DNA of 64,000 nt. It comes from Bacteroidota bacterium (GTDB taxonomy: Bacteria; Bacteroidota; Bacteroidia; B-17B0; Aurantibacillaceae). The stretch is taken from NCBI GenBank assembly GCA_013697245.1, contig JACCXH010000057.1, forward strand, positions 1 to 64,000, written 5' to 3'. The notes beneath the pieces were generated by a model. That model ran no database searches. It was not told where the DNA came from and saw only the letters and a list, made by a program, of their open reading frames with translations. Of the stretch, positions 1 through 7,457 are shown piece after piece. The translations under genes were made by a program, and so were the position numbers. How positions within the stretch are numbered: position 1 is the stretch's first letter; every line of letters begins with the position of its first letter.

Positions 1-833
1 CATCTACTCCATGGAACAATTATAAGTATACCGTTTTTCGTAAAGACCCTTCTGCAACTACGTTTACGCCAATTGCAACCACTTCTTTAACTACTTATTC
101 CGACACCAGCAAAATAGTTAACAGTAATGCCACTCGTAATTATGTATATTGTTATAAGGTGCTTGGTGAAGGCCAATATTCAGACCCGACAGTTACCAAA
201 CCGCTATTAAATAATTCGCAGGAAAAATGCGCTAAAGCGATAGATCTTACCGCGCCGTGTACGCCAACTTTGACCATAAACGCTGATTGTCCTACCGGCA
301 TGGTGGGAGTTACTTGGACAAACATAAAGCCAATTTGCAGCGACGATGTGATAAAATACATTCTGTTGTATAAACCCACAATTGAAGCAGATTATAATGT
401 AGTTGCCATACTTAGCGGTCCCAGCTCAACTGTTTTTATTGTTGATGGGCTGCAGCTTATCTCCGGCTGTTATGCGATCCAGTCGGTTGACTCAAGCAAT
501 AATATAAGCGTGCGCAGCCCCGACTTTTGTATAGACAACTGTCCAATATTTGAACTACCAAACATTGTTACTTTAAATGGCGATGGTGTGAACGATTTTT
601 TTAAAGCAATACGTGTAAGGCAAATAAAAGAAATTGATCTTGTTATTTTTGACCGTTGGGGAAATTTAGTTTATAAGACTAAAGACCCGTATTTTAAATG
701 GGACGGCACAAGCATCATAAGCAACCAATTAGTTAGTGAAGGCACCTTCTTTTACATTTGCGATGTATTTGAGCCGCGATTAAAAGGCGTTGTTAAACGT
801 AGTCTTAAAGGTTATATGCAGGTTGTTAAGTAA
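1..833 (+). CDS. T9SS type B sorting-domain protein, C-terminal part
   Basis: The gene enters from outside the window in frame 3 and about 276 residues are visible, ending at a TAA at 831-833. The last ~92 residues form a type B sorting domain of the type IX secretion system (gliding motility-associated C-terminal family): LPNIVTLNGDGVNDFF, then IFDRWGNLVY, and a WDGT motif before the final strands. This domain targets cargo through the outer membrane in Bacteroidota. The upstream part is Cys-containing and looks like fibronectin III/adhesin-type beta repeats (SRPVCYKV-like strands are typical, here VYCYKV). The passenger function cannot be judged because the N-terminus is missing. It is followed 30 bp later by an rRNA methyltransferase gene, an unrelated neighbour. 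Confidence 0.88.
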   Translation, partial: STPWNNYKYTVFRKDPSATTFTPIATTSLTTYSDTSKIVNSNATRNYVYCYKVLGEGQYSDPTVTKPLLNNSQEKCAKAIDLTAPCTPTLTINADCPTGMVGVTWTNIKPICSDDVIKYILLYKPTIEADYNVVAILSGPSSTVFIVDGLQLISGCYAIQSVDSSNNISVRSPDFCIDNCPIFELPNIVTLNGDGVNDFFKAIRVRQIKEIDLVIFDRWGNLVYKTKDPYFKWDGTSIISNQLVSEGTFFYICDVFEPRLKGVVKRSLKGYMQVVK

Positions 834-863
834 TTCTGCTTAAATTTACCGTTCTTAAAAACC

Positions 864-2054
864 ATGAAACTCTATAAGAACCTTGTTAATTCTGTTGCCG
901 AAACGCTGCAGGAAATTTTTGTAAAGAACCGTTACGCCGATAGGGCAATAGAAAAGGTTTTTAAAGCAAACCCGCAATGGGGGAGCAGGGACAGGCGTTT
1001 TGTGGCAGAAGCTGTTTATGATATTGTAAGAAATTTTCGTTTATATTCAGAGCTGGCGCAATCGCAAAAGAATTTTTGGTTCATTACCGCGGTTTGGTTA
1101 GTAGTAAAAGAAATCGAATTTCCGGATTGGCAAGAATTTAAAGATCTTGATCGGGAGGCAATCGTAAAACATAAAGAATCTTTAAAGAATAATTTAGCGG
1201 TTTACGAATCTTATCCTGATTGGCTTTGGGAGCTTGGAATAAAAGAGCTTGGCGAAGAGATCTGGAAAAAAGAAGCGTTAATAATGAACCAACAGGCACA
1301 GGTTGTACTACGAGTTAATACATTAAAAACTTCCACCAAAAAACTGCTGGAAGAATTTGCGAAAACAAAGATTGTTCTGCAGGAAATTCCCGGAATAGAA
1401 AACGCCGTTCAATTAGTGAAAAGAGAAAACGTTTTTCAAAACAGTTTTTTTAAGCAAGGTTGGTTCGAGGTGCAAGATGCCGGTTCCCAAATAATAAGTA
1501 CTTTTTTAGATCCAAAACCAAACCAATTCGTTATTGATGCTTGTGCCGGTGCTGGCGGTAAAAGCCTTCACCTTGCTGCGTTGATGAACAATAAAGGCAA
1601 ATTAGTGAGCCTGGATGTAGAAGGATTTAAACTCGAAGAATTAAAAAAGCGTGCCAAGCGAGCAGGCGTTTTTAATGTAGAGACCCGGGTAATAGAAGAC
1701 TCTAAAACCATAAAACGTTTAGAGGGTAAAGCCGATAAATTATTGCTGGACGTGCCCTGCAGCGGCCTGGGAGTAATAAAAAGAAACCCCGATGCAAAAT
1801 GGAAATTAAGCGCTGAAGTAATTGAACGTACAAAAGCATTACAACAAAAGATCTTATTCGAATATTCGGACATGGTAAAAGTTGGCGGCGAACTTGTTTA
1901 TAGCACTTGTAGTATTTTACCAAGCGAGAATAAAGAACAGGTAAATACGTTTTTATTAAACAATGTTAATTTCGAATTTATAAAAGATAAATCAATATTA
2001 CCAAGCGAAGGATTTGATGGGTTTTACATGGCTTTACTAAAAAGAAAATCATAA
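864..2054 (+). CDS. RsmB-like 16S rRNA (cytosine-C5) methyltransferase
   Basis: This 396-residue protein belongs to the NOL1/NOP2/Sun family of SAM-dependent RNA m5C methyltransferases. The N-terminal ~140 residues resemble the NusB-like RNA-binding part of RsmB (RYADRAIEKVFKANPQWGSR). The catalytic half shows motif I DACAGAGGKS (225-234), motif IV DVPCSG (296-301, Cys299) and motif VI STCS (347-350). Cys349 of motif VI is the expected nucleophile, and Cys299 releases the product. The length is slightly short of E. coli RsmB (429). The exact target cytosine cannot be read from sequence; the RsmB/RsmF group on 16S rRNA is the family expectation. The ATG at 864 starts in frame with a typical N-terminal helix. 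Confidence 0.9.
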   Translation: MKLYKNLVNSVAETLQEIFVKNRYADRAIEKVFKANPQWGSRDRRFVAEAVYDIVRNFRLYSELAQSQKNFWFITAVWLVVKEIEFPDWQEFKDLDREAIVKHKESLKNNLAVYESYPDWLWELGIKELGEEIWKKEALIMNQQAQVVLRVNTLKTSTKKLLEEFAKTKIVLQEIPGIENAVQLVKRENVFQNSFFKQGWFEVQDAGSQIISTFLDPKPNQFVIDACAGAGGKSLHLAALMNNKGKLVSLDVEGFKLEELKKRAKRAGVFNVETRVIEDSKTIKRLEGKADKLLLDVPCSGLGVIKRNPDAKWKLSAEVIERTKALQQKILFEYSDMVKVGGELVYSTCSILPSENKEQVNTFLLNNVNFEFIKDKSILPSEGFDGFYMALLKRKS

Positions 2055-2117
2055 GACTGTTAGGTTAAAACAGAATGTTTTAACAAGTAAATTTATTATT
2101 ATCTTTGATTTGCAATT

Positions 2118-2531
2118 TTGATCCTAACAAATAAATATACAGTAATCGAATCGCACCGTTACCGAAGTTGCAATATTGAACTTTGGGACGACGGTATCAT
2201 TTTTATTAAACTCGATGATAATTCTGAAATAAACCTTAAAGACTCCATAGAGCATCACGCGTTTTTAAAAACAAAATTTGATGGGAAAAATAAAATTCGT
2301 GTTTTAACAGAGTCAGGACGTTACACAACGATAACAAAAGAGGCAAGAGAGTTTTCTACTCAGCCAGAAATAAATTTAATGACTCTTGCCAGCGCCGTTG
2401 TTATAAAATCATTGGCTCACCGCATCGTTATAAACTTTATTATAAGCTTTACACGAAAGCAAAATATTAAAATGCGGATATTCGATAATAAGGAGGAGGC
2501 CATAGAATGGTTGCTCTCTATAAAACAATAG
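2118..2531 (+). CDS. SpoIIAA/STAS-like small protein, TTG start
   Basis: The reading frame encodes 137 residues and opens at a TTG; a TGA at 2106-2108 in the same frame excludes any earlier ATG. A TATCTTTG element at 2100-2107 would give a transcript with only a few leader bases. The protein has alternating strands and helices and ends with IFDNKEEAIEWL, a pattern I associate with Bacteroidota SpoIIAA/STAS-SEC14-like proteins in which a strand is followed by an EEAIxWL helix. No enzymatic motif is visible. It lies 63 bp after the rRNA methyltransferase, and its stop is 8 bp before the rhodanese start, so co-transcription with the next three genes is likely. The family assignment is from memory and moderate. 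Confidence 0.6.
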   Translation: MILTNKYTVIESHRYRSCNIELWDDGIIFIKLDDNSEINLKDSIEHHAFLKTKFDGKNKIRVLTESGRYTTITKEAREFSTQPEINLMTLASAVVIKSLAHRIVINFIISFTRKQNIKMRIFDNKEEAIEWLLSIKQ

Positions 2532-2539
2532 ATACACAA

Positions 2540-2920
2540 ATGAAATTTTTTTTTACAGTACTAGCGCTTGTTTTTTCGTTTTCAGGATTTTCGCAATTAA
2601 GAAAGAACGTAGACGCGGCAACGTTCAAAAAATTAATTGATGAAAAAAAATATGTATTGATCGATCTGCGAACACCGGATGAAATTAAAAGCAAAGGAAA
2701 AATTAAAGGTGCTACGGAGATTGACTTTTTAGATAAAAACGCCGAGACTAATATTCAAAAATTAGATAAGAATAAAAGATATTTAATTTATTGCGCCGGT
2801 GGCGGAAGAAGCAGCGACTGCGCTGATCTAATGCAAAAGCAAGGGTTTAAAGAAGTTGTTAATCTTGAGAAAGGCTTTGGCGACTGGAAAAATAAAGGCT
2901 TTGAAATAGAAACAAAATAA
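2540..2920 (+). CDS. Exported single-domain rhodanese
   Basis: I place the start at the ATG at 2540, because residues 1-19 (MKFFFTVLALVFSFSGFSQ) then form a clean signal peptide; an upstream ATG at 2507 would overlap the preceding gene and spoil it. The 126-residue protein is a single rhodanese domain: IDLRTPDEI (41-49) is the typical substrate-side motif and CAGGGR (85-90) is the six-residue active-site loop with catalytic Cys85. It is therefore a likely periplasmic sulfurtransferase or persulfide carrier. The alpha/beta-hydrolase gene begins 1 bp after its stop, indicating a tightly packed operon with cysQ. The physiological sulfur donor and acceptor are not deducible. Confidence 0.85.
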   Translation: MKFFFTVLALVFSFSGFSQLRKNVDAATFKKLIDEKKYVLIDLRTPDEIKSKGKIKGATEIDFLDKNAETNIQKLDKNKRYLIYCAGGGRSSDCADLMQKQGFKEVVNLEKGFGDWKNKGFEIETK

Positions 2921-2921
2921 A

Positions 2922-3569
2922 TTGGAAATAATTTATGCAATACCCGGTTTAGGAACTACAAAAGAATTATTCAGGAACATCTCAATTCCCAACTTTGAAA
3001 TAAAAGTACTAGACTGGCCGTTACCAAAACCAAATTATACTTTAAGAGACTATTCGCAACAGTTTTTGCAACAAATAAATACAACTAAGGCGGTTAATCT
3101 TATGGGAGTCTCGTTTGGAGGCATGTTGTGTTCTGAAATAGCTACACAACTAAAAACAAACAAAGTAATTTTGATTTCTACCTGCAAAGATAATTCAGAA
3201 TTCCCTTTTCTATTAAAGCTTTTAAAAGTTTTACCGATACACAAGCTTATTCCAGATAAACTTTTCCGTCTTCTTGCCGGAACAAAAAGACGATTTTTGG
3301 GTTTTGAAAAATCATTTGACAAAATATTTTTTGAAATGATAGGACAGATGCCTGAAAATTATTTTTATTGCTGCATTAATTACATCATAAAATGGGATAA
3401 AAAAGAAAACGGGTCAGAGTTCATTCGTATTCATGGAACTGCTGATAAGCTGTTAACCAATAATAAGAATGACAAATGGCATTTGATAAAGAACGGCTCG
3501 CACGCTATGGTTCTAACTAAATCTACAGAAATTAACCAGATATTAAATCACGAATTTAATGGACTATAA
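2922..3569 (+). CDS. Alpha/beta-hydrolase, TTG start
   Basis: This 215-residue cytoplasmic protein starts with TTG at 2922 (no in-frame ATG nearby; residues 2-10 EIIYAIPGL are the usual first strand). The alpha/beta-hydrolase fold is shown by the nucleophile elbow GVSFGG (62-67, Ser64), the late IHGTAD (170-175, Asp175) and a C-terminal SHAM (193-196, His194), giving a complete Ser-Asp-His triad. The cap region (about 95-160) is helical. The substrate is unknown; the family holds esterases and thioesterases. The gene's last 11 bases overlap the start of cysQ, so translation of the two is probably coupled. Confidence 0.78.
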   Translation: MEIIYAIPGLGTTKELFRNISIPNFEIKVLDWPLPKPNYTLRDYSQQFLQQINTTKAVNLMGVSFGGMLCSEIATQLKTNKVILISTCKDNSEFPFLLKLLKVLPIHKLIPDKLFRLLAGTKRRFLGFEKSFDKIFFEMIGQMPENYFYCCINYIIKWDKKENGSEFIRIHGTADKLLTNNKNDKWHLIKNGSHAMVLTKSTEINQILNHEFNGL

Positions 3570-4383
3570 CTCTCTTTTAAAACTAGCCATTACCGCTGCC
3601 CTTAAAGCAGGGCAGGAGATCCTAAAAATTTATGAAACTGATTTTTTTGTCGAAACAAAAAGTGATAATACTCCCGTAACCCTCGCCGATAAAGGCGCAA
3701 GCAACTCCATCATTAAAAACTTAACACAAACAAACATTCCTATAATCAGTGAAGAGGAAGATACTCTCGATTTTGAGATCCGCAAAAAATGGACGCGTGT
3801 TTGGCTTGTAGACCCTTTAGACGGTACAAAAGAATTTGTAAAACGTAATGGAGAATTTACTGTTAACATTGCTTTAATCGAAAACAAACAACCCGTAATT
3901 GGTGTTATTTATTTACCGGTACAAAAAGAACTTTATTTTGCCTGCATAAATTACGGCAGCTTTAAAATAACGCAAGCGGCAATACTTGAAGTCGCAAATA
4001 GCGGACAAGATAAAGCAATAGAAAACTTGTTTACGTCAGCAGTTAAATTACCAACACAAAAACTTCCAAAAAAATATACGATAGTAGCAAGCCGCTCACA
4101 TCTTAGCCGGGAGCTCAATCAACACATTAATAAATTAGAGAATATTTATGGTGAAGTAGATGTTACTAATGTTGGAAGTAGCATTAAACAGTGTTGGGTG
4201 GCCGAAGGAAAGGCCCATGAATACTTGCGTTTAGGAACCACTATGGAGTGGGATACCGCTGCGGGACAATGTATTTTAGAACAAGCCGGCGGGCAGATAA
4301 TAGATCTCGAAACGCAAAAGCCCATGCGGTATAATAAAGAGGACATGAGAAATAATTTTTTCATCGCCAAACACAAGGCTTGA
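3559..4383 (+). CDS. cysQ: 3'(2'),5'-bisphosphate nucleotidase
   Basis: The 274-residue protein is an inositol-monophosphatase-superfamily phosphatase of the CysQ type. It removes the 3'-phosphate of PAP (and PAPS), recycling the by-product of sulfate activation and of 4'-phosphopantetheine transfer. Metal-site motifs are SEEED (64-68), WLVDPLDGTKEF (82-93) and EWDTAAG (230-236); all expected Mg-binding acidic residues are present. TKEF after the DG motif is characteristic of CysQ rather than SuhB. The start overlaps the hydrolase stop by 11 bp. No cys genes are adjacent, so its role here is probably general PAP removal. Confidence 0.92.
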   Translation: MDYNSLLKLAITAALKAGQEILKIYETDFFVETKSDNTPVTLADKGASNSIIKNLTQTNIPIISEEEDTLDFEIRKKWTRVWLVDPLDGTKEFVKRNGEFTVNIALIENKQPVIGVIYLPVQKELYFACINYGSFKITQAAILEVANSGQDKAIENLFTSAVKLPTQKLPKKYTIVASRSHLSRELNQHINKLENIYGEVDVTNVGSSIKQCWVAEGKAHEYLRLGTTMEWDTAAGQCILEQAGGQIIDLETQKPMRYNKEDMRNNFFIAKHKA

Positions 4384-4456
4384 TCTTTATTGAAGAACCA
4401 AACGAAAGCGCTGAATAAAAACCTTTTTGGTAATCACTTTACGGCAGTATAAATAA

Positions 4457-4556
4457 AAAGCCCCTCCGTTATGTTACGAAAGGGCTTTGTGTTTTGTGGT
4501 GATCCCGCTTGGTCCCGATAGCTATCGGGAGAACCAAGGACTGCAGGTTTAGAAAA
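4457..4556 (-). pseudogene. Degenerate duplicate of tRNA-Arg 3' half and terminator
   Basis: Bases 4457-4512 match 4634-4689 with one difference; this covers the tRNA 3' end, CCA and downstream hairpin. The similarity resumes at 4531-4556 up to the anticodon loop and then stops. Between the two parts, in what was the T-loop, an 18-bp palindrome (4513-4530) replaces four tRNA bases. The copy has no 5' half and cannot make a tRNA. Confidence 0.85.
4513..4530. repeat. 18-bp palindromic element, copy 1
   Basis: TCCCGATAGCTATCGGGA is a perfect inverted repeat lying inside the tRNA-Arg remnant. An identical copy is at 4774-4791 and a one-mismatch copy at 34958-34975. Confidence 0.85.
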
Positions 4557-4633
4557 ACAGGACAGTAGAAACCTAACGAAAATTAAAAAAAAGTTTGACT
4601 ACAATTATATTATAAATGAAACACTATAAAGTG

Positions 4634-4665
4634 AAAGCCCCTCCGTTATGTTACGAAAGGGCTTT
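4634..4665 (-). terminator. Terminator hairpin after tRNA-Arg
   Basis: AAAGCCC at 4634-4640 pairs with GGGCTTT at 4659-4665, 9 bases beyond the CCA end of the tRNA on the minus strand. The U-rich side lies on the minus strand. A duplicate copy is found at 4457-4488. Confidence 0.65.
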
Positions 4666-4673
4666 GTGCTTTG

Positions 4674-4750
4674 TGGTGATCCCGCTTGGAATCGAACCAA
4701 GGACCGCAGGTTTAGAAAACCTGTGCTCTATCCAGCTGAGCTACGGGACC
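4674..4750 (-). tRNA. tRNA-Arg (anticodon TCT)
   Basis: Read on the minus strand, the 77 bases fold into a full cloverleaf. The acceptor stem is GGTCCCG/CGGGATC (one G-U pair), followed by TA, a GCTC/GAGC D-stem, an anticodon stem CAGGT/ACCTG with loop TTTCTAA, and a T-stem CTTGG/CCAAG with TTCGATT. The anticodon TCT decodes AGA. The discriminator is A and CCA is encoded (4674-4676). Confidence 0.97.
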
Positions 4751-4773
4751 AATCAAAATTTCAATCCCAAATT

Positions 4774-4791
4774 TCCCGATAGCTATCGGGA
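4774..4791. repeat. 18-bp palindromic element, copy 2
   Basis: This is a perfect second copy of TCCCGATAGCTATCGGGA, 23 bp upstream of the tRNA-Arg 5' end. See the copy inside the tRNA remnant. Confidence 0.85.
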
Positions 4792-4912
4792 GAGCTAAAG
4801 AGCCAAATCCTCTTAAATTGTTGAATACGGCTACTTTTTCGAGAATGCAAATGTAAAAAAAAAAATTATTTAAACAATTATAATTATTTTAGTGGACTAG
4901 CGTTTAATCTAT

Positions 4913-6865
4913 CTGCAACTATCTGTAATCATAGTTAACTACAACGTAAAGCACTTTTTAGAACAGTGCCTTTTTTCGGTATTTAAGGCATTAAAAAACA
5001 TTAATGCCGAAGTTATCGTGGTAGACAATAACTCTGTAGATGGCTCTATTGCGCTTATTAAAGACAAATTCCCACAGGTTACGCTAATCGCAAACAAAAA
5101 TAATACCGGCTTTTCGGTTGCCAATAACCAAGGCATAAGAATTACCAAAGGCAAATTCGTTCTTTTGCTAAACCCCGATACAGTGGTGCAGGAAGATACT
5201 TTCGAGAAAACCCTTGCTTTTATGGAGTCTCACCCTGATGCTGGTGGACTTGGCATCAAAATGCTGGACGGGAAGGGCAATTTCTTGCCGGAAAGCAAAC
5301 GCGGACTTCCAACTCCGGCTGTTGCATTCTATAAAATATTTGGCCTAGCAAAATTATTTCCAGGTTCTAAAAAATTTGGTCAGTACCACCTAACGTTCTT
5401 AGATAAAAACAAAACGCATCAAGTAGATATTTTAAGCGGTGCCTTTATGTTAATGCGCAAAGAAGCTTTAGATAAAGTTGGCTTGCTTGACGAAACTTTT
5501 TTTATGTATGGCGAAGATATTGACCTTTCTTACCGCATAACACAAGGCGGGTATAAAAATTATTATTTTGCGGAGAGCAGTATTATTCATTACAAAGGCG
5601 AAAGCACTAAAAAAAGCAGCGTGAATTATGTTATAGTATTTTACAAAGCCATGGCTATTTTTGCGCAAAAACATTTTAGTCAAAATCACGCCCGTACCTT
5701 TGGTTTTTTAATTTACTTTGCCATTTATTTGCGGGCCGCGGCTGCTATTACAGCCAGGTTTATAAAACAATGGTTTTTTCCGGCAATTGATTTTATCTTG
5801 ATCTTATTGGGATTATATCTGTGTAAAAACATTTACGAAACACACTTTAAGCTCACGCCCAATTTTTACTCACAGGAAACTTTAAATTTTTTCTTTCCAA
5901 TTTACACGCTCGTCTGGATGTTCTTTGTTTACCTCAGCGGTGGTTATGATGTACCCATGCGCCTTACAAAAGTTGTAAGAGGTGTTTTGGCGGGCACGGC
6001 ATTTATCTTGATCGTATATTCACTTTTACCGGAATACTATCGTTTTTCGCGCGCGTTAATTTTAATAGGTTCTGCTTACACCTTAGCAATTTATTTGTTA
6101 ATGCGTTTAATTTATCATGGGTTAAAAATTAAAAAGTTTAAGATCGGTGGATACAAAACAAACGCCCGCATTGCTATTATTGGCAGCGAGTTAGAGTTTA
6201 ACCGCGTAAACGACATTCTTAAAAAAACAAACATCAAATCAGAGTTCATTGGATTTATTAGTAACGAGAATAATGGTATAAAGAACGAAGCGTATATTGG
6301 CCACTTTCACCAGATCAATGAGGCCATAGATGTACACGAATTAAATGAAATTATTTTTTGCGCACGCGATATTTCATCACAGGAAATTATTGATAAAATG
6401 ATAACGCTGGTTACAAAAGGTGTTGAATTTAAAATTGCACCACCAGAAAGCCTTTCTATTATTGGTAGTAACAGTATTGATACAGCAGGCGATCTTTATG
6501 TGATAGACGTTAATAATGTGGGAAGACCAGAGAACCGGCGTAAAAAGAGATTATTGGATCTAATTGTGAGCGCAAACGCGTTGTTGTTCTTCTGGATCTT
6601 TATCTGGTTTCAAAAGAATAAACTTAATTTTATTGCTAATGCTTTTTATGTGTTAATTGGTGTTTATTCTTGGGTGGGTTATGGTAAAAGTCCTAGAAAA
6701 GATCTTCCATCCATTCGCCCATCTATCTTAACGCCTTCAGATATTATAAGTGGTAACATCTCTGAAGAGCGGATTAATAAATCGTTTTTAAATTATTCTA
6801 AAGATTACAAAATAGAGAACGACCTTAAAATTATTTTCTCGAGATTGAAAGACCTTGGACGATAA
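4913..6865 (+). CDS. GT2 glycosyltransferase fused to degenerate sugar transferase
   Basis: Residues 1-~230 are a family 2 glycosyltransferase of the rhamnosyltransferase type: SVIIVNYNV, VVDNNSVDGS, NTGFSVANNQG, LLLNPDT (DxD region) and EDIDLSYR. The recognisable homology begins at 4922, upstream of the first GTG (5018). The only start that gives the normal family N-terminus (MQLSVIIVNYN) is a CTG at 4913, just after an in-frame TAG at 4898. Then follow about four membrane segments, a Rossmann-like domain (ARIAIIGS) and a tail with RRKKRLLDLIVS and SWVGYGK. These resemble the pieces of a polyprenyl-phosphate sugar transferase (WbaP/WcaJ type), but its catalytic centre appears absent. It probably acts at the inner membrane in surface polysaccharide synthesis. 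The gene stands alone, with no polysaccharide cluster around it. Confidence 0.82.
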   Translation: MQLSVIIVNYNVKHFLEQCLFSVFKALKNINAEVIVVDNNSVDGSIALIKDKFPQVTLIANKNNTGFSVANNQGIRITKGKFVLLLNPDTVVQEDTFEKTLAFMESHPDAGGLGIKMLDGKGNFLPESKRGLPTPAVAFYKIFGLAKLFPGSKKFGQYHLTFLDKNKTHQVDILSGAFMLMRKEALDKVGLLDETFFMYGEDIDLSYRITQGGYKNYYFAESSIIHYKGESTKKSSVNYVIVFYKAMAIFAQKHFSQNHARTFGFLIYFAIYLRAAAAITARFIKQWFFPAIDFILILLGLYLCKNIYETHFKLTPNFYSQETLNFFFPIYTLVWMFFVYLSGGYDVPMRLTKVVRGVLAGTAFILIVYSLLPEYYRFSRALILIGSAYTLAIYLLMRLIYHGLKIKKFKIGGYKTNARIAIIGSELEFNRVNDILKKTNIKSEFIGFISNENNGIKNEAYIGHFHQINEAIDVHELNEIIFCARDISSQEIIDKMITLVTKGVEFKIAPPESLSIIGSNSIDTAGDLYVIDVNNVGRPENRRKKRLLDLIVSANALLFFWIFIWFQKNKLNFIANAFYVLIGVYSWVGYGKSPRKDLPSIRPSILTPSDIISGNISEERINKSFLNYSKDYKIENDLKIIFSRLKDLGR

Positions 6866-6961
6866 AGAGAATAGGGTTATCGTTGAACAAATGTTAAACT
6901 TTGTTTAACGCATTTGCGTAAATAGAAAAATAGAACCAACTTTAATTAAAACATAATATTC

Positions 6962-7408
6962 ATGAAAAAATTAATTTTACTTCTTGCTTCTTTATTTGTT
7001 TTTTTTGGAACAAAGGCCCAACAGCAAAATCCCATTACCTGGCAAGTTAGCTATAAGTCAACTTCTGCCACCGAAGGCGAAATAATTGTTACGCCAAGAG
7101 TGGAAAAAGGCTGGCATAGTTATTCTCAAAAAGTTACAGCCGATGGACCGGTTCCTACATCATTTAAATTTAGCGAATCAAAACAATACACTTTAGTTGG
7201 TAAAATGGAAGAGAGTAATGTTAACGAAGAGTTTGATAAGGCTTTTGATGCAAAAATATTTGTAGTAACGGATAAGTCGGTATTCAAACAAAAAGTAAAG
7301 TTCACTAAGTCAGGCTTTAATTTAGCCTTTAAAATAGAATTTATGTGCTGTAACGATCAAATGTGCCTGCCTCCGAAGATCGTCGACCTAACAGTTAAGG
7401 TGCAATAA
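6962..7408 (+). CDS. Free-standing DsbD N-terminal domain protein
   Basis: This is a 148-residue exported protein with a signal peptide at 1-19. The rest matches the N-terminal periplasmic immunoglobulin-like domain of DsbD, including WHSYSQKV and DGPVPTSFKF, which recur as WHLYSQIE and DGPLPTLFDF in the full DsbD encoded 50 bp downstream. Cys129, Cys130 and Cys135 lie near the C-terminus where DsbD has its redox pair. I infer a periplasmic thiol carrier or a paralogue that shares partners with DsbD. The two genes probably form one operon. It is not a broken DsbD, since it ends cleanly after the domain. Confidence 0.82.
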   Translation: MKKLILLLASLFVFFGTKAQQQNPITWQVSYKSTSATEGEIIVTPRVEKGWHSYSQKVTADGPVPTSFKFSESKQYTLVGKMEESNVNEEFDKAFDAKIFVVTDKSVFKQKVKFTKSGFNLAFKIEFMCCNDQMCLPPKIVDLTVKVQ

Positions 7409-7457
7409 AAAAATAATAGTATTTTTACTGCTTAAAACGTTTTAACAGCATTACCAC

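Larger units (their letters stand above)
4384..4912. other. Spacer between cysQ and a glycosyltransferase
   Basis: This 529-bp stretch carries no protein gene. It contains the minus-strand tRNA-Arg, a degenerate second copy of the tRNA 3' half with its terminator, and two copies of an 18-bp palindrome, each listed separately. The remainder (about 4384-4456, 4557-4633 and 4792-4912) is AT-rich with no recognisable element. Confidence 0.7.

Noticed and set aside
4457-4750. tRNA 3'-end duplication as attL/attR of an integrated element
   Set aside because: The two copies are only 177 bp apart, enclose no integrase or cargo, and the duplicate includes the terminator, so a local duplication is more likely than island boundaries.
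4616-4798. 60-codon open frame with PLGIEPRTAGLENL
   Set aside because: It lies antisense to the intact tRNA-Arg and its terminator; this peptide pattern is a common false protein read from the tRNA complement.
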